Source of the DNA: Plantactinospora sp. KBS50 | GTDB lineage: Bacteria > Actinomycetota > Actinomycetes > Mycobacteriales > Micromonosporaceae | Assembly (NCBI RefSeq): GCF_002285795.1 | Contig: NZ_CP022961.1 | Coordinates: 3,352,001 to 3,416,000, forward strand | DNA length: 64,000 nt | Reading direction: 5' to 3' | In this document: piece by piece, positions 32,006-47,537 of the stretch | How positions within the stretch are numbered: the stretch's first letter is position 1 | Layout of the letters: every line of letters starts with the position of its first letter | Notes under the pieces: model-generated | Told to the model about the DNA's origin: nothing | Database searches by the model: none | What the model saw: only the letters and a program-made list of their open reading frames with translations | Translations under genes and position numbers: made by a program

Positions 32006-33523
32006 TCACCCGGCGGCGGTCGCGGGCCGCCCGATCCGGGCCAGGGACCGGTCGACGGCGGTGAGCGCGAGCAGCGCCGCGGTGCCGAGCGCCAGAGCGG
32101 CGCCGATGTGGTGCAGGCCGGAGGTGTCGGCGGTGGCGCCGAAGAAGGCGCCGCTGAGCGCCGAGGCCACCATCGCGCCGAGGTAGGTGAAGGTCCGCAA
32201 CAGGCCCGAGGACGAGGCCAGCCGCGCCTCGTCGGCCTGGTGGTAGAGGGCGTTCTGGTTGGCCAGGCCGTTGAGCCCCTGCGGGATGCCGAACACCACC
32301 GCGAGGCCGACCAGCAGCCAGCCGGCGGTGTGGCCGGTCAGCGTGAGCAGCAGCAGGCACCCGCCGAGTTGGGCCACGCCGCCGACGAGCAGCTTGCGGC
32401 GCAGTTCCGGACGGCGCCCGGTGGTGCTGGAGACCAGGATCCCGACCAGCGACATCGGCATCAGCAACAGTCCCGCCTCGGTGGGGCTGAGCCGGTGGCT
32501 GTCCTCCATCCACTGCGGGTAGCCGTACAGGAAGGCGTAGGAGACCGTCATCGCCAGCAGCGTGCGGCCGTAGGTGGCCAGCAGCGGAAGGTTGCCGCCC
32601 AGCAGGCGCAGGTCGAGGAACGGATCGGCGGTGCGCAGTTCCCACCAGGTCAGCGCCGCGGCCGCCGCCCCGCCGGCGGCGACCAGGTACAACTGGTCGA
32701 CGCGTGGGTTCATCAGGAACAGCAGCAGTGCCACCAGGGTGGCGGCGAACAGCAGCATGCCCGGGTAGTCCAGCGACATCCGCCGCCGGTCGGCGGCCGT
32801 CGTGGGCGCCGGTCCGGCGGGCAGCCGGCGGGCGCCGACGACGAGGCCGGCCAGCGCCAGCGGAATGTTGACGGCGAAGGTGGTGCGCCAGCCGCCCAGG
32901 CCGATCAGCAGTCCGCCCAGGGCGGGCCCGACCACGACGGTCGTCTGGCTGGACACGGCCAGGACGGTCAGGATCCCGCCGGGACTGCGCAACCCGGTAC
33001 GCCGGGACTTGCTGCGGATCAGCGACATCGCGGCCGGATAGCCGGCACAGGTGCCGAAGCCGAGGATCACCCGGGCGACGACCAGGGTGGGCAGGTTGGG
33101 GGCGACCGTGCCGAGCACCCCGGCGACGCCGGCCAGGGCCGCGCCGGCCAGGAACAGCCGCCGCGGGCCGAACAGGTCGACCAGCCGGCCCACCACGGGC
33201 TGCCCGATCGCGGTGGCCAGGTAGAGCGCGGAGACCAGCCAGGCGGTCTGGGCGGCGGGGGCGCCGAAGGCCGCGCCGATCGGCACCAGCGAGACGGCGA
33301 TGATCGAGGAGTTGATCGGGTTCAGGATGGCGCCCAGGATCATCGGCGCGATCAGCCGGCCGTCGAACGCCGCGGCCGGTCCGTCGCCGCCCGGCTCCCG
33401 CCGGTGGGTCCGGTCCCCGGCCGCGGGCTCCCCGGCGGCCCGGTCCCCGGCCGCGGGCTCCCCGGCGGTCCGGTGCCCGACCGGCCGGGTCCGCGCCGGG
33501 CCGGAGCGCGGCGGCCGGGTCAC
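32006..33523 (-). CDS. MFS transporter, DHA2-like multidrug efflux family
   Basis: 505 aa. An unusual Arg/Gly/Pro-rich N-terminus of ~50 residues, with a repeated TAGEPAAGDRAAGEPAAGDR pattern, precedes about 13-14 transmembrane helices. Motif A is GRLVDLFGPRRLFL, the DHA-type motif C region is GGLLIGLGGWRTTFAVNIP, and LNPINSSIIAVSL opens helix 1. It likely exports a toxic or signalling compound by proton antiport. GTG 33523 overlaps the MarR stop by four bases, so the MarR-MFS pair is a coupled operon under the MarR operator. Confidence 0.9.
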   Translation of the reverse strand: MTRPPRSGPARTRPVGHRTAGEPAAGDRAAGEPAAGDRTHRREPGGDGPAAAFDGRLIAPMILGAILNPINSSIIAVSLVPIGAAFGAPAAQTAWLVSALYLATAIGQPVVGRLVDLFGPRRLFLAGAALAGVAGVLGTVAPNLPTLVVARVILGFGTCAGYPAAMSLIRSKSRRTGLRSPGGILTVLAVSSQTTVVVGPALGGLLIGLGGWRTTFAVNIPLALAGLVVGARRLPAGPAPTTAADRRRMSLDYPGMLLFAATLVALLLFLMNPRVDQLYLVAAGGAAAAALTWWELRTADPFLDLRLLGGNLPLLATYGRTLLAMTVSYAFLYGYPQWMEDSHRLSPTEAGLLLMPMSLVGILVSSTTGRRPELRRKLLVGGVAQLGGCLLLLTLTGHTAGWLLVGLAVVFGIPQGLNGLANQNALYHQADEARLASSSGLLRTFTYLGAMVASALSGAFFGATADTSGLHHIGAALALGTAALLALTAVDRSLARIGRPATAAG

Positions 33524-33990
33524 TGCTCGATCGCCTCGCCCACCAGCGCCAGGGCGGTGTTGACCAACCGGAGCTGCTCGGCGGTGAGGCGTTCGTGCAG
33601 GGTCTGCGCCAGCCAGTCCCGGCGGCCCTGGCGATCGTCGGCGACCTGGATCCGGCCGGCCTCGCTGAGGCTCACGACGTACCGCCGGCCGTCGTCCGGA
33701 TCGGGCCGGCGCTCGATCAGCCCGCGCTCCTGCAGCCCGTTCAGGGTCGCCGTCATGGACTGCGACCGGACCCCCTCGGCCGCCGCGAGCAGGGTGGTCG
33801 AGGAGGCGCCGTCCTTCTCCAGGCGCAGCAGCACCGACGCCTGCGACGGCGTCAGACCTCCGGTGGCCACGCCTCGCATCCGGCCCCGCACCCGGCGGAA
33901 CAGCACCACCAGGTCGCGGGCCGCCGCGGCGGCCGCGGGCGAGGTGGCGGCCGCCCGCCGCTCGTTCGAGGTCAGCTCGTGGGAGGTCAT
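33520..33990 (-). CDS. MarR family transcriptional regulator
   Basis: 156 aa. The winged helix is clear: LTPSQASVLLRLEKDG, then the recognition helix region VRSQSMTATLNGLQERGLIERR, given here as VRSQSMTATLNGLQ and GLIERRPDPDDGR, with the DDGRRYVVSLSEAGR wing. A long C-terminal helix is used for dimerisation. It probably represses itself and the downstream MFS exporter. AAGGA lies upstream of ATG 33990. An 8+8-base inverted repeat just upstream (34002-34027) is the expected operator. Confidence 0.9.
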   Translation of the reverse strand: MTSHELTSNERRAAATSPAAAAAARDLVVLFRRVRGRMRGVATGGLTPSQASVLLRLEKDGASSTTLLAAAEGVRSQSMTATLNGLQERGLIERRPDPDDGRRYVVSLSEAGRIQVADDRQGRRDWLAQTLHERLTAEQLRLVNTALALVGEAIEQ

Positions 33991-34001
33991 CCGGAAATCC
34001 T

Positions 34002-34027
34002 TAGGCTCAGCTAATAAGTTGAGCCTA
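34002..34027. promoter_or_regulatory. MarR operator candidate
   Basis: Perfect 8-base arms TAGGCTCA (34002-34009) and TGAGCCTA (34020-34027) around a 10-base AT-rich spacer, starting 11 bases upstream of the MarR start codon. Confidence 0.75.
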
Positions 34028-34063
34028 CACAGTTTGCCTACCGACACCAAGCCGGGCCGCGCA

Positions 34064-34101
34064 CCGCTGGCCGGGTCCCAGGTACGGGATCCGGCCAGCG
34101 G
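34064..34101 (-). terminator. Terminator of the GH27 gene
   Basis: Perfect 11-bp stem (CCGCTGGCCGG with CCGGCCAGCGG) and a 16-base loop, 47 bases past the GH27 stop codon. Confidence 0.6.
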
Positions 34102-34148
34102 CGGGGGGTGGCGCGAGGAGGGTCAGGAGGGGGCACGCGCCCCCGCGG

Positions 34149-35822
34149 TCAACTGGCGCGCAGCGACCACTGCTGGTTGGCCGCACCGCTGCACGACCAA
34201 AGGATGATCTTCGTGCCGTTCGCGGTGGCCGCGCCGTTGGCATCCAGGCACAGCCCGGACTGCACCCCGGTGATGGTGCCGTTGGAGTTGACGTTCCACT
34301 GCTGGTTGCTCTGCCCGTTGCAGTCCCAGATGATCACCTGGGTCCCGTTGCTGGTCCCCTGGTTGTAGGCGTCCAGGCACTTGTTGCCGAACACCTGCAG
34401 CTGCTTGCCCGAGGTGTACGTCCAGCTCTGCCCGGAGGTGCTCCAGCAGTCGTACAACTGCACCTGGGTGCCGTTGGTGGTACTGCTGTTGGGCACGTCG
34501 ACGCAGCGGCCCGACTGGCCACCCACGATCTTCTGGGCGCCGCTGGGCGGCGTCGTGGTCGGCGGGGTGGTCGTGCCGCCGCCACTGACCCGGTAGACCA
34601 CCGTGCCGTGGCCGGGGACGCTCGCCGAGATGCTGCCGGTGCTCGACGAGCTGGCACCGCTCCAGGCGTCCACCAGGGTGAACGAGCTGCCGCTCTTGCC
34701 CACCGCGGCGGCCGTGGTCGAGATGGTGGTCGTCGAGCTGCCCTGGTTGAACAGCGCGACCGCCACGTCCCCGTTCGCCAGCGGCTTGGCCAGCACCCGC
34801 CGGGTGCCGTCGTTGGAGACCTGCACGGCCTGCCGGGCCAGGCTGTCCTGGTTGATCGCGATGAGCCGGCTGTTCTTGAGGATCGTCTGGGTCGCCGAGT
34901 CCATCGACCGGATGTCGTTGCCGGCGATCAGCGGCGAGGCCATCACCGCCCACAGCGCGAAGTGGCTGCGCATCTCGGTGTCGGTCATGCCACCCCGACC
35001 GATCTCCATCATGTCCGGGTCGTTGAACTGCCCCGGACCGGCGTACGAGGCGAGCGGGACGTTGACGTTGACGATGTTCTGGATGCCCATCGGGTAGCCG
35101 TTGGTCTGCCCGGTGTCCCACGCGTTGGTGATGTCCTCGGTGGTGCGCCACATGTTGGCCACGTCGCCCCAGTTGCGCTGGGGACCGGTCTTCGAGTGGA
35201 TGCTGTTGGGGTTGATGCTGTAGACGATCGGCCGGCCGGTGGCGGCCAGCGCGTCACGCATCCGGGCGAAGGTGGTGATCTGGTCGTTGATGGTCCCGTT
35301 CGGCGAACACCAGTCGTACTTGAGGTAGTCGACCCCCCAGGCGGCGAACTGCCGGGCGTCCTGGGTCTCGTGCCCCTGGCTGCCGGTGGCACCCGGGTAG
35401 GCGCCGAAGTACTGCGCGCAGGTCTTGTCCACCGGCACCTGGTAGATGCCGAACTTCAGGCCCTTGCCGTGCAGGTAGTCGCCGAGCGCCTTCATGCCGC
35501 TGGGGAACCGGGTCGGGTCACCCTGCAGGTTGCCCGAGGAGTCCCGGTTGGGGTTGAACCAGCAGTCGTCGACCACGACGTACTGGTAGCCCAGGTCGCG
35601 CATGCCGCTGCTGACGATGGCGTCGGCCATCCCCCGGATCAGCGACTCGCTGATGTTGCAGCCGAACGTGTTCCAGCTGTTCCAGCCCATCGGCGGGGTG
35701 CGGGCCACCCCGTTGTTCAGGGCCTGTCCGGCCGTGGCGTGCAGGCCGACCGCGGCGCCGGTGGTGAGCAGGCCGGCGGCGAGCGCGGCCATCCAGCGGC
35801 GGCGTCCGGTAGGTCGTCTCAT
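34149..35822 (-). CDS. Secreted alpha-galactosidase, GH27 + C-terminal CBM13
   Basis: 557 aa. Residues 1-35 are a signal peptide (MRRPTGRRRWMAALAAGLLT). The GH27 barrel covers ~36-310: TPPMGWNSWNTFGCN, VVVDDCWF, VDYLKYDWC (nucleophile Asp), then RTTEDITNAW (acid/base Asp region). The antiparallel GH27 C-terminal domain runs to ~405. A TTTPPTTTPPSG linker then leads to a CBM13 with three CLDA/QQW repeats. It would remove alpha-galactose from galactomannan or related side chains outside the cell. GGGAG five bases before ATG 35822 supports the start. No copy of the 14-bp operator found near the other hemicellulases lies upstream. Confidence 0.93.
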   Translation of the reverse strand: MRRPTGRRRWMAALAAGLLTTGAAVGLHATAGQALNNGVARTPPMGWNSWNTFGCNISESLIRGMADAIVSSGMRDLGYQYVVVDDCWFNPNRDSSGNLQGDPTRFPSGMKALGDYLHGKGLKFGIYQVPVDKTCAQYFGAYPGATGSQGHETQDARQFAAWGVDYLKYDWCSPNGTINDQITTFARMRDALAATGRPIVYSINPNSIHSKTGPQRNWGDVANMWRTTEDITNAWDTGQTNGYPMGIQNIVNVNVPLASYAGPGQFNDPDMMEIGRGGMTDTEMRSHFALWAVMASPLIAGNDIRSMDSATQTILKNSRLIAINQDSLARQAVQVSNDGTRRVLAKPLANGDVAVALFNQGSSTTTISTTAAAVGKSGSSFTLVDAWSGASSSSTGSISASVPGHGTVVYRVSGGGTTTPPTTTPPSGAQKIVGGQSGRCVDVPNSSTTNGTQVQLYDCWSTSGQSWTYTSGKQLQVFGNKCLDAYNQGTSNGTQVIIWDCNGQSNQQWNVNSNGTITGVQSGLCLDANGAATANGTKIILWSCSGAANQQWSLRAS

Positions 35823-35885
35823 CGCTTCTCCCTTCGGCGGCGTGCGGGCCGCCGCGCGTGCGGTTCGGTCGTGGGTGGGGTTCCG

Positions 35886-35927
35886 GACCCGGCCCCGGTC
35901 GTCGGGTCGACCGACCGGGGCCGGGTC
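35886..35927 (-). terminator. Terminator of the GH43-GH10 operon
   Basis: Perfect 16-bp stem (GACCCGGCCCCGGTCG with CGACCGGGGCCGGGTC) and a 10-base loop, 47 bases beyond the GH10 stop. It separates the operon from the GH27 gene. Confidence 0.75.
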
Positions 35928-35974
35928 AGACGGGATTCAGTCGGAGGGGATTCGGTGGGTCCGGGCCGTACCGG

Positions 35975-40089
<4,115 letters not shown>

Positions 40090-40116
40090 TTGACCATCAC
40101 ATTGTTAGCGATAACA
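40090..40116 (+). promoter_or_regulatory. Promoter with embedded operator for the sugar ABC transporter
   Basis: A TTGACC -35 element at 40090-40095 is followed by TGTTAGCGATAACA at 40103-40116, which overlaps the expected -10 position. A repressor bound there would block RNA polymerase. The 5' leader would be about 150 bases. Confidence 0.7.
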
Positions 40117-40277
40117 CTGGGCGTCGCCGGCCATTCCGGCACTGTCACACGAATCGCCGGTCCGCGGGAACGGGCCCGCCACGCCACCCGAGGGCGGGAC
40201 CGCGAGGGCACCGGGGGAAGCCACCGGCGCGGGACCCGGACGGCGACATCGGCTGCACCACGATGGAGGGACAGCGT

Positions 40278-41405
40278 ATGAGACTCGTACGGATCACGGC
40301 GGCGGCCGGCGCCGTGCTGCTCGCCGCGGCGCTGAGCGCCTGCGGCTCCAGCACGAAGACGGTGGACCAGAACACGGATTCGGGTTCCAACGCCGGCGCA
40401 CTGGTCGGCGTCACGATGCCGACCAAGTCCTCCGAGCGGTGGGTGCACGACGGCGACAACCTCAAGGCCGCCCTGGAGAAGCTCGGCTACAAGGTCGACC
40501 TGCAGTACGCCGAGGACGACATCCCGACCCAGGTCAACCAGGTGGAGAACCAGATCACCAAGGGCGCGAAGCTGTTGATCATCGCGTCCATCGACGGCAC
40601 CGCGATCACCACGCAGCTCCAGGAGGCGGCGGACAAGCAGGTCAAGGTCATCGCCTACGACCGGCTGATCCGCAACAGCCCGAACGTGGACTACTACACC
40701 ACGTTCGACAACTTCAAGGTCGGCGTACAGCAGGCGACCTCGCTGCTGGTGGGCCTGAAGCTGAAGAACGCCGACGGCTCGGACGGCTCGGCCAAGGGAC
40801 CGTTCAACGTGGAGCTGTTCGCCGGATCGCCGGACGACAACAACGCCACGTTCTTCTACAACGGCGCGATGTCGGTGCTCCAGCCGTACATCGACAACGG
40901 CACCCTGGTGGTCAAGAGCGGCCAGAAGGACTTCAAGACCATCGCGATCCTGCGCTGGAAGGCCGAGACCGCGCAGCGGCGGATGGAGGACATCCTCACC
41001 AAGACCTACAGCAGCGGCGCCAAGGTCGACGGCGTGCTGTCGCCCTACGACGGGCTCTCCATCGGCATCCTCTCGGCGCTCAAGAGCAACGGCTACGGGA
41101 CCCAGGGCCAGCCGTACCCGGTGGTGACGGGCCAGGACGCCGAGGTGACGTCGGTCAAGTCGATCATCGCGGACGAGCAGTACTCGACCATCTACAAGGA
41201 CACCCGCAAGCTCGCCGAGGTGACCGCGAAGATGGCCGACGAGGTCCTCAAGGGGCAGCAGCCCGAGGTCAACAACGAGAAGGACTACGACAACGGCAAC
41301 AAGGTCGTCCCGGCGTACCTGCTGGACCCGGTGATCGTCGACAAGAGCAACTACAAGCAGGAACTCGTCGACACCGGCTACCTCACCGAGGCACAGCTGC
41401 AGTAG
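40278..41405 (+). CDS. Sugar ABC transporter substrate-binding lipoprotein (ChvE/MmsE-like)
   Basis: 375 aa. The lipoprotein signal ends in LSAC (lipobox Cys ~22). The mature part is a periplasmic-binding-protein type 1 fold of the ChvE/multiple-monosaccharide class: [44 protein letters not shown], and [17 protein letters not shown]. Expected ligands are xylose, arabinose, glucose or galactose. GGAGGGA six bases before ATG 40278 decides the start over the ATG at 40263. It is the first gene of a transporter operon divergent from xylanolytic genes, which favours arabinose or xylose. Confidence 0.92.
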   Translation: MRLVRITAAAGAVLLAAALSACGSSTKTVDQNTDSGSNAGALVGVTMPTKSSERWVHDGDNLKAALEKLGYKVDLQYAEDDIPTQVNQVENQITKGAKLLIIASIDGTAITTQLQEAADKQVKVIAYDRLIRNSPNVDYYTTFDNFKVGVQQATSLLVGLKLKNADGSDGSAKGPFNVELFAGSPDDNNATFFYNGAMSVLQPYIDNGTLVVKSGQKDFKTIAILRWKAETAQRRMEDILTKTYSSGAKVDGVLSPYDGLSIGILSALKSNGYGTQGQPYPVVTGQDAEVTSVKSIIADEQYSTIYKDTRKLAEVTAKMADEVLKGQQPEVNNEKDYDNGNKVVPAYLLDPVIVDKSNYKQELVDTGYLTEAQLQ

Positions 41406-41416
41406 CTCCACCGCCG

Positions 41417-41457
41417 CGGGTCGGCCGTCGGGACGCAACCTCCCGGCGGCCGGCCCG
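41417..41457 (+). terminator. Intra-operon hairpin after the binding-protein gene
   Basis: A 17-bp stem with two G-U pairs and a 7-base loop lies between the binding-protein stop and the ATPase start. Such hairpins often stabilise the upstream message so the binding protein is made in excess. Confidence 0.6.
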
Positions 41458-41488
41458 ACGCGCAACTCACCGAGGGGACCTGACCAGC

Positions 41489-43030
41489 ATGACCGAGCAC
41501 ATCCTGCGGATGCACGGGATCACCAAGACGTTCCCCGGCGTGGCCGCGCTCTCGGACGTCTCCCTCGCCGTGCGGCGGGGCGAGATCCACGCCATCTGCG
41601 GGGAGAACGGCGCCGGCAAGTCCACGCTGATGAAGGTGCTGTCCGGCGTCTACCCGCACGGCAGCTACGCCGGTGAGATCGAGTTCGACGGGCGGCCCTG
41701 CGAGTTCCACGGCATCCGGGACAGCGAGCGGCGCGGCATCGTGATCATCCATCAGGAGCTGGCGCTCTGCCCGCAGCTGTCGATCGCCGAGAACATCTTC
41801 CTGGGCAACGAGCGGGCGAACCGCGGCCTGATCAACTGGCACCGGACCAACCACGAGGCCGCCGGGCTGTTGTCCCGGGTCGGGCTGCGGGAGAGCCCGC
41901 TCACCCCGGTGCTGGACATCGGGGTGGGCAAGCAGCAGCTGGTCGAGATCGCCAAGGCGCTGTCCAAGGAGGTCCGGCTGCTCATCCTCGACGAGCCGAC
42001 GGCGGCGCTCAACGACGACGACTCGGCACACCTGCTCGGCCTGCTCCGCGGGCTGCGGGACGAGGGCATCACGTGCGTGATCATTTCGCACAAGCTCAAC
42101 GAGGTGGCGGACATCGCCGACTCGATCACGATCCTGCGGGACGGCCGGATGATCGAGACGCTGGACATGCGCACCGACGCCGTCACCGAGGAACGGATCA
42201 TCTCCGGCATGGTCGGCCGGGACCTGGACCACCGGTTCCCGCCGCACGAGTCGCGGATCGGCGCGGAGGCCCTGCGGATCGAGGACTGGACGGTGCACAG
42301 CCCCACCCAGCGCGGCCGGGCGGTGGTCTCCAACGCCAGCCTGACGCTGCGCCGCGGCGAGATCGTCGGCCTGGCCGGACTGATGGGCGCCGGCCGCACC
42401 GAGCTGGCGATGAGCGTCTTCGGCCGCGCGTACGGCACCGACATCTCCGGCCGGATCCTCAAGGACGGCCGGCCGATCGCGCTGCACTCGGTGAGCGACG
42501 CCATCGAGCACGGCATCGCGTACGTCACCGAGGACCGCAAGCGGTACGGCCTCAACCTGATCGACGACATCAAGCGCAACATCAGCGCCGCGGGGCTGGC
42601 CAAGCTCGCCCGCCGCGGTTGGGTGGACGGCAACGAGGAGTTCCGGATCGCCGAGGACTACCGCCGCGGCATGGCCATCAAGGCGCCCAGCGTGCTCAGC
42701 GTCGCCGGCAAGCTCAGCGGCGGCAACCAGCAGAAGGTCGTGCTGTCCAAATGGATCTTCACCGATCCGGACGTGCTGATCCTCGACGAGCCCACCCGCG
42801 GGATCGACGTCGGCGCGAAGTACGAGATCTACACGATCATCAACCGGCTCGCCGACGCCGGCAAGGCCGTCCTGGTCATCTCCTCGGAACTGCCCGAGCT
42901 GCTGGGCCTCTGCGACCGCATCTACACCCTCGCGGCCGGCCGGGTGACCGGGGAGGTCGACCGGGCCGACGCCACCCAGGAGCACCTCATGCAACTGATG
43001 ACCCAGGGAACAGGAGCAGCCCCGCGATGA
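41489..43030 (+). CDS. Sugar ABC transporter ATP-binding protein, two NBDs (MmsA/XylG-like)
   Basis: 513 aa with two fused nucleotide-binding domains. NBD1 has Walker [10 protein letters not shown], the signature region [15 protein letters not shown] and Walker [15 protein letters not shown]2 has a degenerate P-loop [10 protein letters not shown], signature [11 protein letters not shown] and Walker [15 protein letters not shown]. This is normal for CUT2-type monosaccharide importers, where only one site hydrolyses ATP. It energises the permease encoded next, with which it shares a 4-base ATGA overlap. Confidence 0.94.
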   Translation: MTEHILRMHGITKTFPGVAALSDVSLAVRRGEIHAICGENGAGKSTLMKVLSGVYPHGSYAGEIEFDGRPCEFHGIRDSERRGIVIIHQELALCPQLSIAENIFLGNERANRGLINWHRTNHEAAGLLSRVGLRESPLTPVLDIGVGKQQLVEIAKALSKEVRLLILDEPTAALNDDDSAHLLGLLRGLRDEGITCVIISHKLNEVADIADSITILRDGRMIETLDMRTDAVTEERIISGMVGRDLDHRFPPHESRIGAEALRIEDWTVHSPTQRGRAVVSNASLTLRRGEIVGLAGLMGAGRTELAMSVFGRAYGTDISGRILKDGRPIALHSVSDAIEHGIAYVTEDRKRYGLNLIDDIKRNISAAGLAKLARRGWVDGNEEFRIAEDYRRGMAIKAPSVLSVAGKLSGGNQQKVVLSKWIFTDPDVLILDEPTRGIDVGAKYEIYTIINRLADAGKAVLVISSELPELLGLCDRIYTLAAGRVTGEVDRADATQEHLMQLMTQGTGAAPR

Positions 43031-44292
43031 GCAGTGTCGCACCCACCAACAGCACGGTACCGGCCGAGGCGCCCGAACTCGCCGGGCCGGTGGAGCCGGG
43101 CAGCTCCCCCCGTCGGCGGTTCTCGATCAACCTGCGGCAGAGCGGGATCTACGTCGCGTTCGCCCTGATCATCGTGCTCTTCTCGGTGCTCACCGACGGC
43201 GCGCTGCTGCAACCGCAGAACATCTCCAACATCATCGTGCAGAACTCGTACATCCTGATCCTGGCCATCGGGATGATCCTGGTCATCATCGCCGGGCACA
43301 TCGACCTCTCCGTCGGGTCGGTCGTGGCGGTCACCGGCGCGGTCGCCGCCGTACTCATGGTCAACCTGCACATGGCCTGGCCGATCGCCCTGGTCATCAC
43401 GCTGGTGGCCGGGGCCGTGATCGGCGCCTGGCAGGGCTTCTGGATCGCCTACTTCGGAATTCCGGCGTTCATCGTCACCCTCGCCGGCATGCTGCTGTTC
43501 CGCGCGCTCACCCTCACGGTGCTGGGCAACCAGGGCATCGGCCCGTTCCCCGACCCGGTACGCACGCTGGCCAACGGCTTCACCGAGGGCTACCTGGGCA
43601 ACATCGGGCTCGGCCCGCTCGGCGGTGCGGACCTGTTCAGCCTGCTCATCGGCCTCGCCGTGGTGGCCGGGCTGGTGCTCGTGCGCTGGCGGGACCGGGT
43701 GGCCCGGCTCGGCTACCAGCAGACCGTGGAGCCGCTGCCGCTGTTCGTCCTGAAGCTGGCCGTGGCGACGGTGGTCATCCTGACCGTCATCGTGCAGCTC
43801 GCCCGGTTCAAGAACCTGCCGTGGGTGCTGGTGCTGCTGGCCGTGCTGGTGCTGGCGTACACGCTGGTGACCAACCGGGCGGTCTTCGGCCGGTGGATCT
43901 ACGCGGTCGGCGGCAACCTCCAGGCCGCCCTGCTCTCCGGCGTCCGGGTCCGGTCCGTGGTGTTCTGGATCTTCGTGAACATGGGCGTGCTCTCCGCCCT
44001 GGCCGGGGTCATCTTCGCCGGCCGTCTCAACCAGGCCAATCCCACCGCCGGGAACCAGTTCGAGCTGGACGCCATCGCGGCGGCCTTCATCGGCGGCGCG
44101 GCGGTGCAGGGCGGCGTCGGCAAGGTGGTGGGCGCGATCACCGGTGGCCTCATCATGGGTGTCATCAACAACGGGATGTCCCTGATCGGCTCGCCGAGCG
44201 AGCGGGTCATGCTGGTCAAGGGCATCGTGCTGCTCGCGGCGGTCGCCTTCGACGTCTGGTCCAAGCGCCGGGCGGGTCTGGAGAGCCGCTGA
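43027..44292 (+). CDS. Sugar ABC transporter permease (MmsB/XylH-like)
   Basis: 421 aa, about 10 transmembrane helices. The BPD_transp_2 family is shown by [20 protein letters not shown], given as [15 protein letters not shown], and by [15 protein letters not shown] and [18 protein letters not shown]. It is longer than minimal CUT2 permeases because of an insert around residues 190-290, as in the MmsB/GguB group. ATG 43027 overlaps the ATPase stop. Confidence 0.93.
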   Translation: MSSVAPTNSTVPAEAPELAGPVEPGSSPRRRFSINLRQSGIYVAFALIIVLFSVLTDGALLQPQNISNIIVQNSYILILAIGMILVIIAGHIDLSVGSVVAVTGAVAAVLMVNLHMAWPIALVITLVAGAVIGAWQGFWIAYFGIPAFIVTLAGMLLFRALTLTVLGNQGIGPFPDPVRTLANGFTEGYLGNIGLGPLGGADLFSLLIGLAVVAGLVLVRWRDRVARLGYQQTVEPLPLFVLKLAVATVVILTVIVQLARFKNLPWVLVLLAVLVLAYTLVTNRAVFGRWIYAVGGNLQAALLSGVRVRSVVFWIFVNMGVLSALAGVIFAGRLNQANPTAGNQFELDAIAAAFIGGAAVQGGVGKVVGAITGGLIMGVINNGMSLIGSPSERVMLVKGIVLLAAVAFDVWSKRRAGLESR

Positions 44293-44345
44293 GGTAGGGC
44301 GGACCGGCCGGCGGTTGACCGGAGCGGGACGGAGCGCCTAGCTTT

Positions 44346-44361
44346 ATCGAAGCGCTTCGAT
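44346..44361. promoter_or_regulatory. LacI-type operator upstream of the GH12 gene
   Basis: ATCGAAGCGCTTCGAT is a perfect 16-bp palindrome with the central CG-pair and GCGC core typical of LacI-family sites. It lies 94 bases before the GH12 start and differs from the operators at 3652/40103 and 49726. Confidence 0.65.
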
Positions 44362-44454
44362 GCCATTCCGGCTCCTCCCCGTCGACCCGCTCCCCGGCGT
44401 CGCAAGCCAGCGGCGGCGCCGGCGGTCCACCACACCTCCGGAAGGGATACCGCC

Positions 44455-45618
44455 ATGCGCAGGCACATTCCCGCGGCGGCAGCGGCCGCGGCAGTCGCGG
44501 TGACCGCGGTCGGGGCGAGCGTCGTCACGGCGCTGCCCGCCGCCGCGGCCACCGGGTGCAGCGTCACCTACACGGTCGCCAGCCAGTGGCCCGGCGGATT
44601 CGGCGCCAACGTCAGCATCACGAACCTCGGCGACGCGATGAGTTCGTGGACCCTGACCTGGTCCTACTCCGCGGGACAGCAGGTGACGCAGTACTGGAAC
44701 GCCACCATCACCCAGAGCGGCTCGGCGGTCACCGCGAAGAACGTCAGCTACAACGGCGCACTGTCGACCAACGGGAGCACCTCGTTCGGCTTCAACGGCT
44801 CGTTGACCGGCAGCAGCAACCCCGCCCCGACCAGCTTCGCGCTCAACGGCACCACCTGCACCGGCGGCGTGACCGGCCCGACCGGCACGCCCACCCCCAC
44901 GCCGTCGGCGACCAGCGGCAGCCCGACGCCGTCGCCCACCGGCTCGACCCCGCCGCCGGTCAGCGGCGTCCCCTCGGACGCCGCCTGGGTCGCCAGCGGC
45001 CAGTGGGACTCGTGGACCAACAACGGGTACACGCTGAACAACGACGTCTGGGGCGGCGGCGCGGGTCCGCAGACCATCTGGGCCCGCACCGGCACCAACT
45101 GGGGCGTGGTGGCCAACCACCCGCGCACCAGCGGCGTCAAGTCCTACCCGCACACCGGCAAGACGCTCAACCGCACCCTCAGCTCGCTGAGCTCGGTGAA
45201 CACCTCGTTCAACGTCTCGGTGCCAAGCGGCGGCGACTACGAGACCGCGTACGACATCTGGGCGAACAACTACGCCTACGAGGTCATGCTCTGGACCAAC
45301 AAGGCCGGCGCCGTCGGACCCATCGCCGACGCGTACGACGCCAACGGCGCGGTCCCGAAGTTCACCAACCTCAGCCTCGGCGGCCAGACCTGGAACATCT
45401 ACCGCGGCTCGAACGGCAGCAACGAGGTCTTCTCGTTCCTGCGCACCAGCAACACCAACTCCGGCAGCATCAACGTGCTGGCCGTGCTCAACTGGCTGCG
45501 TACCCAGGGCTGGTGGGGTGACGTGACCGTCGGCGACATCCAGTTCGGCTTCGAGCTGACCGGGACCGCCGGGCAGTCCAACTTCACCTGCAACAGCTTC
45601 TCGATCACGTACGCCTGA
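44455..45618 (+). CDS. Secreted GH12 endoglucanase/xyloglucanase with N-terminal CBM2
   Basis: 387 aa. The signal peptide covers residues 1-32. CBM2 covers ~33-140 (GCSVTYTVASQWPGGFGANV, and Trp at the usual cellulose-binding positions in SSWTLTWSY and TQYWNAT). A Thr/Pro/Ser linker covers ~143-172. The GH12 jelly roll covers ~175-387, with nucleophile Glu in YAYEVMLW and acid/base Glu in IQFGFELTG. It cleaves beta-1,4-glucan or xyloglucan outside the cell. GGAAGGGA precedes ATG 44455. A separate palindromic operator suggests different control from the xylan genes. Confidence 0.92.
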   Translation: MRRHIPAAAAAAAVAVTAVGASVVTALPAAAATGCSVTYTVASQWPGGFGANVSITNLGDAMSSWTLTWSYSAGQQVTQYWNATITQSGSAVTAKNVSYNGALSTNGSTSFGFNGSLTGSSNPAPTSFALNGTTCTGGVTGPTGTPTPTPSATSGSPTPSPTGSTPPPVSGVPSDAAWVASGQWDSWTNNGYTLNNDVWGGGAGPQTIWARTGTNWGVVANHPRTSGVKSYPHTGKTLNRTLSSLSSVNTSFNVSVPSGGDYETAYDIWANNYAYEVMLWTNKAGAVGPIADAYDANGAVPKFTNLSLGGQTWNIYRGSNGSNEVFSFLRTSNTNSGSINVLAVLNWLRTQGWWGDVTVGDIQFGFELTGTAGQSNFTCNSFSITYA

Positions 45619-45635
45619 CCGGCCGTACCGATCGC

Positions 45636-45682
45636 GGCGCCGGCCGCCGGGTCCCCCTGGGGGCGACCCGGCGGCCGGCGCC
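45636..45682. terminator. Strong bidirectional terminator, 18-bp perfect stem
   Basis: Two perfect 18-base arms (45636-45653 and 45665-45682) flank an 11-base loop between the convergent GH12 and GH54 genes. Confidence 0.85.
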
Positions 45683-45737
45683 GGTGCTGCGGTCGGGTCC
45701 CGACGAACCGCGGACAACCGCGGTGTCCCGGGACGGA

Positions 45738-47333
<1,596 letters not shown>

Positions 47334-47452
47334 TCACATCACGCGGCTGGCGACCCTTCGAGGCAGGCCGTGGGTGGTTCTCCCCGGCTGGACAAGGCAA
47401 AGCCCCGGACCGACGGGGCGAGGAGAAGCCGGCCACGGACGATCGTCGACCA

Positions 47453-47478
47453 CGTCGATGTTATCGGTAACATCGACG
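47453..47478. promoter_or_regulatory. LacI-type operator within a 26-bp near-perfect palindrome
   Basis: The core TGTTATCGGTAACA (47459-47472) is extended on each side by matching CGTCGA/TCGACG arms. Only one central pair is mismatched. A further GTTAACGATTTAAC lies at 47478-47491. The site is upstream of the GH54 gene and just past the deacetylase gene stop. The rest of 47259-47452 shows nothing else. Confidence 0.7.
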
Positions 47479-47537
47479 TTAACGATTTAACCACAACAGG
47501 TCGGAGAATTCCGCCCCCGCGCCGCGACGGGCGGGGA

